Assembly (NCBI GenBank): GCA_964242945.1
Contig: CAXTCF010000043.1
Location: forward strand, 1 to 25,058
Source: Mesorhizobium_B sp964242945
GTDB lineage: Bacteria > Pseudomonadota > Alphaproteobacteria > Rhizobiales > Rhizobiaceae
Reading direction: 5' to 3'
DNA length: 25,058 nucleotides
Within the stretch, counting starts at the first letter, position 1. Each line of letters starts with the position of its first letter. Below the pieces are notes generated by a model, which was not told the DNA's origin, ran no database searches, and was given only the letters and a program-made list of their open reading frames with translations. Made by a program: the position numbers and the translations under genes. Positions 1 through 5,895 of this stretch are shown here, piece by piece.

Positions 1-94
1 CCGAGGCCAACAACAAAGCCTGCGCCCGGCCCCGGCCGGCAGACTGCGTGCGATTGACCGTCCGATGCTCTAGTTCGCGGAGCGAAAGGGCTGC

Positions 95-574
95 TCAGTC
101 GAGCGCGGGAGCGGACGCGCGGCTCTGGGTGACCGCGGGCACCACGCCCTTGGTCTGCTCCGCTTCGGTAAGCGACTCCAGCAGATGCAGCAGCCTCTTC
201 TTGACGCGCGCATCCTTCAGTTCCGCCAAGCGCCGGATGATCATCAGGTCCAACTTGTTGTCGGGAGACGCGACGGGGAGACTGTTCGGGACTTCGGCCG
301 ACGGCTCCGAAGCGTTGGCGAAGAAGTCGAGCACGTCGAACTTCAGCGCTTTCGCGATTTCCAGCAGGGTGGAAGCGCTGATGCGGTTCGAGCCCTTCTC
401 ATACTTCTGAACTTGCTGAAACGTGATGCCCAACTGGTCGGCAAGCTGGGTCTGCGAGATGCCCCGGCGATTGCGCAAGGCCCGCAGGTTCCGACCGATT
501 ACGAGGTCACTCGATTGAACTTTCCGCAAAACTGAAACCCTAAAGACAGGTGTTGACGCCCCAGCGCCAAGCAT
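95..574 (-). CDS. XRE-family helix-turn-helix transcriptional regulator
   Basis: A cytoplasmic DNA-binding regulator of 159 residues. Residues about 25-85 form a classic XRE/Cro-cI HTH, with the recognition stretch QTQLADQLGITFQQVQKYEKG followed by the ISASTLLEIAKAL helix. This arrangement is typical of a large rhizobial family of single-domain regulators. The C-terminal half (about 86-159) has no recognisable sensor; it contains a charged helix (LMIIRRLAELKD..RVKKRLLHLLESL) that could mediate dimerisation. The ATG at 574 is the first start in frame and has only a weak AGG upstream; later GTG/TTG starts near residues 15-25 would keep the whole HTH. It lies 17 bp downstream of a small gene on the same strand, so the two are probably cotranscribed. 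Targets are unknown; the divergent pentein gene is a possible one. The family assignment is firm, the role is not. Confidence 0.88.
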   Translation of the reverse strand: MLGAGASTPVFRVSVLRKVQSSDLVIGRNLRALRNRRGISQTQLADQLGITFQQVQKYEKGSNRISASTLLEIAKALKFDVLDFFANASEPSAEVPNSLPVASPDNKLDLMIIRRLAELKDARVKKRLLHLLESLTEAEQTKGVVPAVTQSRASAPALD

Positions 575-590
575 AACCCTATCTTGCAGA

Positions 591-827
591 TTATTGAAGC
601 TTCTGTTTTGCGCTTATTTCAGCCGATGTCGCGCCTCTGCTTGTGCCAAATCGAGACAAACCGTCATCTTCCATCTCAATGGAATCCTGTAGGATCATCT
701 CGCGCGCCTCGATGCTGGAGGCGGCAAGCTGCAGGAGATGCGCGGTGAGGCTAAGCCCGCAGGCATTCGCTTCCGCCTCGGCATACTTGATCATTTTATG
801 TAATGCGTTGATATCGACGACCGCCAC
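591..827 (-). CDS. small hypothetical protein upstream of the XRE regulator
   Basis: An unrecognised acidic, Cys-poor protein of about 78 residues, predicted to be helical (ALHKMIKYAEAEANACGLSL, then TAHLLQLAASSIEAREMIL). It has no signal peptide or membrane segment. The open frame runs up to 1082, but the N-terminal part of that frame is Arg/Gln-rich and looks non-coding. I therefore start at the GTG at 827, which gives MAVVDINALHK; an ATG at 794 is the alternative, and neither has a convincing Shine-Dalgarno sequence. Its TAA stop lies 17 bp before the XRE start, which suggests a two-gene operon. The protein-like composition after 827 and the operon spacing support coding status. Function unknown: an antitoxin-like or regulatory partner of the XRE protein is possible, but nothing in the sequence proves it. 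Confidence 0.5.
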   Translation of the reverse strand: MAVVDINALHKMIKYAEAEANACGLSLTAHLLQLAASSIEAREMILQDSIEMEDDGLSRFGTSRGATSAEISAKQKLQ

Positions 828-890
828 GACCCGCCCCGCTCGGCTTGACTGAAACAAGAACACGGCAACGAACAACAACCGGCGTGACAG

Positions 891-2150
891 GTGCGTGACA
901 GAATTTTTCCTCCCTCTGGTCGGGTGAACCTGCTGCCGAATATCGGGCGGCAAGGCTTCTCCGCGCTGCTGACGCTTCCGCCTGCCTTTGCCGGCCCCTC
1001 GGCCGGGCGCAGGGCAGAAACGGCGATCCGCAGCCTGTTGAGCGCGCTGCCGCGAGACGCAAGGCTGGCGGTCGCCGCACACCCCTCGGTGATCCAGGCG
1101 GTCAGCGACTGGCGGGAAAGCGAAGGCTTGAAGATCGCTTTTGTACCGATCGATGCCTCAGTCGATCACACGTTATGGGCCCAGGACGATTTCCTGGCAG
1201 TGACCGAACGCGAGGTACCCGTGCTGGTTTTCCCCGCGGGAACGAAGCGCCCGGCGGACAGGCGCGTCGTGGAAACGGTCGCGGCTGAACTGAACCTGCG
1301 CACGCGCCGCGCCGACTTTGCTTTCGAGGGTGGAAACGTGCTCGTCGGAGAGCGCACGATCGTTGTCGGCGCCGATGTTGGCGAGGGCGTTGCTGACGAA
1401 GAGATCACCCGCTGGTTTTCCGCTTTGTCGCCCGGCAAGCAGGTCAAGGTGATCCGCTCGTCCGGCCGGCTACCGCCGCAGCAAGTCCGTTTCCGGAACG
1501 GCGAGTCTGGGCCTTTCGTCGAAGAGGTTTTCGGCCACACCGGCGCCTTGCAGCCGCTGTTCCACATCGACGCCTTCCTTTCGACCGCCGGGCTCGACGC
1601 GGACGGCCGTGAAGTGCTGTTCGTCGGCTGCCCAAGACTGGCGTCGGCCGCTGCGGGGCAGGGGAGGCTTCCCCTTTGCGACCAGAGCGTCGCCGAGGCA
1701 TTCGACGATGTTGCCGCCGACCTGCAGCAGTCCGATGCGTTCCGGGTCGTCCGCAATCCCCTCGTCATCCTGCCCTTTGTCGAAGCCGGACTGAAGGCAT
1801 GGTCGCGCGCCACCGTGGCGAGCCGCCTCGGTCGCGTGGACGGGATCGAGGACGTGCTGGCGCAGATGGACGGGCGGAAGCTGCGCAGCATCGCCGTGCA
1901 TCGCTGGCGCGCGGCGACGCAGAACGGCTGTGTCCCTTTCTTAGATGGGGCCGCCAGAAAGGTCCTGCTCCCCACCTTCGCGCACGGCCCGCGCGCCTTC
2001 CTGGCGCCGGCGGAAGCCCTCAACCGCAGCCTGTGGCAGGCGCAGGGGTTTCACGCTGTCGAACTGTCCGACTATGCGCCCGTCGCTCTGGCGAACGGCA
2101 GTTTGCACTGCCTGTTCAAGTTTCTGCCAAGCGTCAGCCTGCCTGCTTGA
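891..2150 (+). CDS. pentein-superfamily guanidine-modifying enzyme (agmatine deiminase / PAD_porph-like)
   Basis: A 419-residue cytoplasmic enzyme related to agmatine deiminase and bacterial peptidyl-arginine deiminase. These enzymes hydrolyse guanidinium groups through a catalytic Cys thiouronium intermediate. The family signposts are present in order: WAQDD at 96-100 (equivalent to the substrate-binding W-x-R-D), FEGGN at 145-149, HID at 225-227 (the catalytic His with an acidic partner) and GSLHC with Cys407 as the probable nucleophile. The W-x-R-D arginine is replaced by Gln98, so the substrate may differ from agmatine. The first in-frame start is the GTG at 891 (a stop lies just upstream at 885-887); a GTG at 924 is a reasonable alternative, and neither has a clear ribosome-binding site. 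It is transcribed divergently from the XRE operon across about 60 bp and is convergent with the desaturase. Confidence 0.75.
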   Translation: MRDRIFPPSGRVNLLPNIGRQGFSALLTLPPAFAGPSAGRRAETAIRSLLSALPRDARLAVAAHPSVIQAVSDWRESEGLKIAFVPIDASVDHTLWAQDDFLAVTEREVPVLVFPAGTKRPADRRVVETVAAELNLRTRRADFAFEGGNVLVGERTIVVGADVGEGVADEEITRWFSALSPGKQVKVIRSSGRLPPQQVRFRNGESGPFVEEVFGHTGALQPLFHIDAFLSTAGLDADGREVLFVGCPRLASAAAGQGRLPLCDQSVAEAFDDVAADLQQSDAFRVVRNPLVILPFVEAGLKAWSRATVASRLGRVDGIEDVLAQMDGRKLRSIAVHRWRAATQNGCVPFLDGAARKVLLPTFAHGPRAFLAPAEALNRSLWQAQGFHAVELSDYAPVALANGSLHCLFKFLPSVSLPA

Positions 2151-2230
2151 GGAATCGCGAGGTTATTCCGCTTTGCTGCCCGTCGGGCCGCGTCTCAGTT
2201 GTGCGCCACGCCTTGCCCACGGGGTAAGGA

Positions 2231-3289
2231 TCAAGACTGCGCGGGAGTCACATGCGGCGCGGAAGCTGCCAGGGTCGGTAGGTCACGAAACGAGACCATG
2301 CGCCGGCTTGCCTCATCCCACAGCACGAGGCGGACGCAGCGCAAGCTCTGGAAAAGGGTCAGCCGGCCGATGCTGCGAAGCTCAGGATAGTCGTTCAACA
2401 CTTCGGGCAGCCGGTAGAAGGGCACACGGCTGGCAAGATGATGCACGTGGTGGATGCCTACATTGCCGGTCAACCAGCTCAGCGGGGGCGGAAGATCGTA
2501 GAACGAGCTGCCGTGAAGGGCTGCTTCGTGGAAGGTCCAAGTCCGGGCGTCGTCCCATTGAGTGCCTTCGAACTGGTGCTGCACGTAGAACAGCCAGACG
2601 CCTATCGTTGCGGCAAGCACCACAACGGGAAGATAGACAAGCAGAAACGACGATAGGCCGACCACGCAGATCATGGCGGCGGCGATCGCGAGCAGCGCGG
2701 CATTGGTCGCCATGGTGCTGACCCATGGCGTCATGCCCTTTTGCATGAAACCGAACGGCAGCCGGTTCTGGACAACGAACAGCAGGGTCGGCGCGATGCC
2801 GAACATCACGGCGGGGTGGCGATAGAGGCGGTATTTCAGGCGGCCCCATGATGAAAGGCCGAAATACTCGGCTGTCGTGAGCGTGTCCACGTCGCCGATG
2901 CCGCGGCGCTCAAGATGGCCGGAAGACGAGTGGTGCACGGCATGGGCGCGCTGCCAGTAATCGTAGGGGGTGAGCGTCAGCACGCCGATCAGTCGGCCGA
3001 TCCAATCGTTGGCTTTCCGGCTGCGCAGGAACGAGCCATGGCCACAGTCGTGTTGGATGATAAACAGGCGCACGAGCAGGCCGGCAGTTGGCGCGATCAG
3101 GAGCAGATAAGGCCACCATATGCCAACGCTCAACGACGCCAACATGGCGCCCCAAAGCAAGCCGAGAGGTACAAGGGTAATCCCAAGCTCGGACAAGGCG
3201 CGGGCCGTACGCTGCTCGCGATATGCATCAAGCCTTCGCATCCAGGTGCGGGCACCTGCGGTGTGGGCATTTTGCAGTGAGACGTTCAT
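2231..3289 (-). CDS. membrane fatty-acid desaturase (omega-6/DesA-like)
   Basis: A 352-residue integral membrane di-iron desaturase. It carries the three histidine boxes that define the family: HDCGH at about 80-84, HAVHH at 116-120 and HHVHH at 280-284. The hydrophobic segments lie around 40-80 and 195-240, so the boxes face the cytoplasm. Related enzymes insert cis double bonds into membrane lipid acyl chains using O2 and a reduced electron donor; the exact regiospecificity cannot be read from the sequence. The ATG at 3289 is preferred over the in-frame TTG at 3298, although neither has a good Shine-Dalgarno sequence. It sits 343 bp downstream of the TfuA gene on the same strand. This gap is large for a shared operon, so a role in the RiPP pathway is only a possibility. 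Family assignment is secure. Confidence 0.88.
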   Translation of the reverse strand: MNVSLQNAHTAGARTWMRRLDAYREQRTARALSELGITLVPLGLLWGAMLASLSVGIWWPYLLLIAPTAGLLVRLFIIQHDCGHGSFLRSRKANDWIGRLIGVLTLTPYDYWQRAHAVHHSSSGHLERRGIGDVDTLTTAEYFGLSSWGRLKYRLYRHPAVMFGIAPTLLFVVQNRLPFGFMQKGMTPWVSTMATNAALLAIAAAMICVVGLSSFLLVYLPVVVLAATIGVWLFYVQHQFEGTQWDDARTWTFHEAALHGSSFYDLPPPLSWLTGNVGIHHVHHLASRVPFYRLPEVLNDYPELRSIGRLTLFQSLRCVRLVLWDEASRRMVSFRDLPTLAASAPHVTPAQS

Positions 3290-3632
3290 AGTGTTCAATA
3301 TGGGTGATTTGAAAATCCGCCAACTGCGTCATTGTACGCATAGTCTGCGGAGGGGCGCTGATGTGCGTTAATGATTGATTATCGAGTGGTGCGCGGGTGA
3401 AGGCGAGGGATGTCACTTCACAACAACATAAAGTGAGCAATTCTCAGCGGATCAATCAGACCGGGACCGAGAAGTGCGCGAGACTCGGCAAGGCCGGCGG
3501 CCGAAGCTGAGGAGGCCGAGCGACGGCGCGCCGAAAAGCCGGCGATGCGGAAAAGGCGACGGGCGGCAGGCTGAGGTGTCGAACGCAAGCACCATTTCTG
3601 GGTGAGATGCGTGGAAAGATCAAATCCCGCGC
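3290..3632. other. intergenic region between tfuA-like gene and desaturase
   Basis: A 343-bp stretch without a credible gene. The open frames in it overlap the desaturase start or begin inside the TfuA gene and have Arg/Ser-rich, non-protein-like composition. The part next to the desaturase (about 3290-3440) is visibly more AT-rich and should contain its promoter; an interrupted TAAT(N5)ATTA palindrome lies at 3370-3382. I see no strong rho-independent terminator behind the TfuA gene. Confidence 0.5.
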
Positions 3633-4352
3633 TCAGCGCTGGATCGCCCTCAAGACTTCCTTCCAAGCCAGCGTTTCGGTGAACTGCCACCCGGTCGGGG
3701 GCGGGCAGCGCGCATCAGGCGCGGCGGAAACCGCTGCAAGCAGTTCCAAGGCATCGTCGCGCTTCACATCCTGCCGGTGCGCCGATACCAGCTTCCTGAC
3801 TGCGTCACGCCGGCTACCTACCGGAAGGGTCAGGCGCAGAACGGCGCTTAAACTGCGCTCCTTGAAGAACAAGCCGCGCGCTGCGAGGACGAGGGCTTCG
3901 TGCTCACCCCCGGAGATCAGGTCCTGCGCTTTCAGCGCGGCAAAGGTCGCTTCCAGGTTCACGAGCGGGTCGGAAAGCGGCAAACTGTCCATTTCGGCGG
4001 GTGCATGGACGACTGCGACGGCATCGTCATCAATGAGATCACCCTCGGCATATCTGCGGAAGATGCTGCCGACGCCCATCATGCCGAAGGCGCAACATTC
4101 CGCCGCGCGGAGCGCACCCATGCTTGCTGCGCCGAACACCTGCACGCCGCGGGAAAGCGCAAAGAGCAGTTCCTTGTGCCAGACCGCGGCATCCTGCTCG
4201 AACGTGCCATCGACAAGACCGATGACGTTTGCGCCATCGAGCACTGCGGCCACGACCGCGCCCTGGCCCGCCGGCGGCCTGAACCCGATATCCGGGAAGC
4301 GGCCGGACTGCGCGATACCCGGCGCGCTGGGTCCGAGGAACACGAGTTTCAT
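3633..4352 (-). CDS. TfuA-like protein (thioamidation partner of YcaO)
   Basis: A 239-residue protein of the TfuA core family. In characterised systems (thioviridamide-type RiPPs and methanogen McrA) TfuA works with a YcaO enzyme to convert a peptide backbone amide into a thioamide, and is thought to recruit or deliver the sulfur donor. The diagnostic motifs are all visible: an N-terminal VFLGPS, RPPAGQG, the VIGLVDG..(F)EQ..AVWHKE segment, the LSRGVQVFGAASMGALRAAE block at about 67-86, and a GDLIDDDAVAVVH stretch. Length is normal for the family. The ATG at 4352 overlaps the YcaO TGA as ATGA, so translation is coupled and roughly stoichiometric production is expected. The open frame continues upstream to 4940, but only across YcaO sequence. 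The assignment is very secure; the peptide substrate here is unknown. Confidence 0.95.
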   Translation of the reverse strand: MKLVFLGPSAPGIAQSGRFPDIGFRPPAGQGAVVAAVLDGANVIGLVDGTFEQDAAVWHKELLFALSRGVQVFGAASMGALRAAECCAFGMMGVGSIFRRYAEGDLIDDDAVAVVHAPAEMDSLPLSDPLVNLEATFAALKAQDLISGGEHEALVLAARGLFFKERSLSAVLRLTLPVGSRRDAVRKLVSAHRQDVKRDDALELLAAVSAAPDARCPPPTGWQFTETLAWKEVLRAIQR

Positions 4353-5566
4353 TGCATGCCGGTCATCGCACGCAGCGCCCGCCGGCCCAGGCGCCGGTTC
4401 CGGGTGCCGGGATCCTGCTCCAGGTCCGGCACCAGCATCCGGCAAGCCGAAAAGCCGAGCGGCTCTGCCTCGAAGGAGACCAGCACCGCCGAGCCTATGC
4501 CGGCTTGGCCAAGACGGTCCAACAGGTGGGCAAGCAGCCCCGGGGCGCTTCGCGCCGAAGGCTGCCGCCAGTTTTCTTCGGTCGTGGCTCGCGGCTTGGC
4601 TGGGCCGCAATAGAAGGCGAGATGCGGGGGAAGCGGCTGCGTGTAGGTGCCGGGGCGGATATCGTCGCGCGCGCCGGCGATCGTGGTCAGCCGCGTCTGC
4701 ACGGCTTCCAGCATCGCTCTTGTTGCAGCCTTCGCGGCAAAGGGATGGGCGCCGGTGCCGCTTGCGAGGTCGAGAAAGTGGAATTGCCCGGCGTCTGGCA
4801 CCTGCGGCGCAACGGTGGCGAGGAAGGCGGGAATGCCGATGTCGGTGGTTATGTCGAAGAGCCTCGGCACCAGCCCCGCCGCAGCGATGCGCTCGGCAAG
4901 CGTGCCGAGGTTTTTGTCGCCGAGCCGGGCAGGATCGCACTCCCGCGCGAGCGCGGCTTTCGCGTTCCGGAACGACCAGAGGCCCGCGGCATCGCGTTCG
5001 ATCAGTTCGCAGAGCGCGTGAACGGCAGCCTCGGTCAGCGAGCCGCCGGCCCCCAGCCCGTCGCTCGCCTGCCAGTAGGTGAGGCCAGGCTGATCCACCA
5101 TGCCGACGACTTCCTCCGGAACAAGGGATGCCTCGCCGGACAGGAGGTCGAGACCGCGCACCCAGCGGATGGGCTCGTCGGGCGCAGGGGTAGGCTGGCG
5201 AAGGCGGAGATAGCGTCGTGCGTCAAATGGGTTCTCGCCCCGCTTTTGAGCCTCCGCGGCAGACAACAGAACTGCGTAGGCGTGCGGCGCTTCGGCAAGC
5301 GCGAGCTCGGCGGCTTCCATTGCCGCGGAAAGGGCCGCGGCCGTGTCGTCCAGCCCCTTGCCCTGCGTGACCGACAGGTTGCCGGCGTTCGGGCGGACCG
5401 CCATCCAGACGGGGACCCCGACCCGGTCTAGCCCGGTCAGGCGTCCCAAACGGGTGATGCCGAGGGCGGGGAAGGCGTGTTTTATCTTTTCCAGAAAATC
5501 GAGGGGCGGGAACAAGCGTTCCCCGCCCCCCGAAAGATGTTCGAACTGCCTCCGCTCGGCCTCCAA
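4349..5566 (-). CDS. YcaO-family ATP-dependent cyclodehydratase/thioamide synthetase
   Basis: A 405-residue YcaO-domain enzyme. The family activates a peptide backbone amide by ATP-dependent phosphorylation; paired with TfuA the product is a thioamide. The N-terminal segment FPALGITRLGRLTGLDRVGV is the standard opening of TfuA-associated YcaO proteins. The nucleotide/Mg-binding glutamates appear as SAAMEAAE (E84, E87) and as HALCELIERDA (E187, E190). The C terminus (VPDLEQDPG..NRRLGRRAL) also matches this subgroup, and there is no Pro-rich PxPxP tail of the azoline-forming type. The start is uncertain. TTG at 5566 has no ribosome-binding site. An in-frame CTG at 5614 has a strong GGGAGG..GGAG upstream and overlaps the preceding stop as CTGA, giving a 421-residue protein. 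The stop overlaps the tfuA-like start (ATGA). Family assignment is very secure. Confidence 0.95.
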   Translation of the reverse strand: MEAERRQFEHLSGGGERLFPPLDFLEKIKHAFPALGITRLGRLTGLDRVGVPVWMAVRPNAGNLSVTQGKGLDDTAAALSAAMEAAELALAEAPHAYAVLLSAAEAQKRGENPFDARRYLRLRQPTPAPDEPIRWVRGLDLLSGEASLVPEEVVGMVDQPGLTYWQASDGLGAGGSLTEAAVHALCELIERDAAGLWSFRNAKAALARECDPARLGDKNLGTLAERIAAAGLVPRLFDITTDIGIPAFLATVAPQVPDAGQFHFLDLASGTGAHPFAAKAATRAMLEAVQTRLTTIAGARDDIRPGTYTQPLPPHLAFYCGPAKPRATTEENWRQPSARSAPGLLAHLLDRLGQAGIGSAVLVSFEAEPLGFSACRMLVPDLEQDPGTRNRRLGRRALRAMTGMQ

Positions 5567-5610
5567 CCGGCAGCCGGGCGGATCCAGCCGTTCCGCGGCA
5601 GCCGCAGCGG

Positions 5611-5877
5611 TCAGTGGACGTCTCCACCCTCCCGGCGGCTGTGTGCCGAAGGGCCGGCCATGCTCTTGGCGGCGATGGCCAGGCTCACACCCTGCACGAT
5701 CGTCATGTTGCGGTCGTTGCGCAGGTCCATCAGGTTGGCGATGAGATCGCCTTCCGGAACGGACTTGCCGTCGCTCGCCAGGGTTTCGTCAACGCGCTGC
5801 ACGGTCGCCTGCTCGACGTCCACCAGCCACGCGCCGCTGTCTTCGTTTTCGCTTACCAGGAAATATCTTGCCGACAT
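5611..5877 (-). CDS. unknown 88-residue protein, candidate RiPP precursor for YcaO/TfuA
   Basis: An 88-residue protein that I do not recognise. It starts at ATG 5877 behind a good AGAGGAG ribosome-binding site, 18 bp after the regulator stop. Its TGA lies immediately before, or inside, the YcaO start, so it is embedded in the operon. Residues 1-60 are acidic and polar (RYFLVSENEDSGAWLVDVEQ, then LIANLMDLRNDRNMT), plausible as a folded or leader part. The last about 28 residues change character to a small-residue stretch, IVQGVSLAIAAKSMAGPSAHS, ending in RREGGDVH. There is no Cys, so a thiazol(in)e product is excluded, whereas TfuA/YcaO thioamidation does not need Cys or Ser. Position and leader/core-like organisation make it the best precursor candidate. 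A small accessory or recognition protein is the alternative. Confidence 0.72.
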   Translation of the reverse strand: MSARYFLVSENEDSGAWLVDVEQATVQRVDETLASDGKSVPEGDLIANLMDLRNDRNMTIVQGVSLAIAAKSMAGPSAHSRREGGDVH

Positions 5878-5895
5878 CTGTGTTCTCTTGCTCCT

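Noticed and set aside
1..94. End of an upstream gene at the left edge.
   Set aside because: Short open stretches reach the edge in several frames, but none has a recognisable C terminus; nothing can be supported.
591..1082. Long 163-codon form of the small gene upstream of XRE.
   Set aside because: The N-terminal 80 codons are Arg/Gln-rich and antisense to the start of the pentein gene; only the part after 827 looks protein-like.
1166..2023. 285-codon antisense frame inside the pentein gene.
   Set aside because: It mirrors a gene with clear motifs; long antisense frames are routine at this GC content.
3418..3690. 90-codon minus-strand frame crossing the TfuA 3' end, considered as a second precursor gene.
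   Set aside because: It starts inside the TfuA gene without a ribosome-binding site and is rich in Ala/Arg/Ser, as expected of an off-frame reading of GC-rich DNA.
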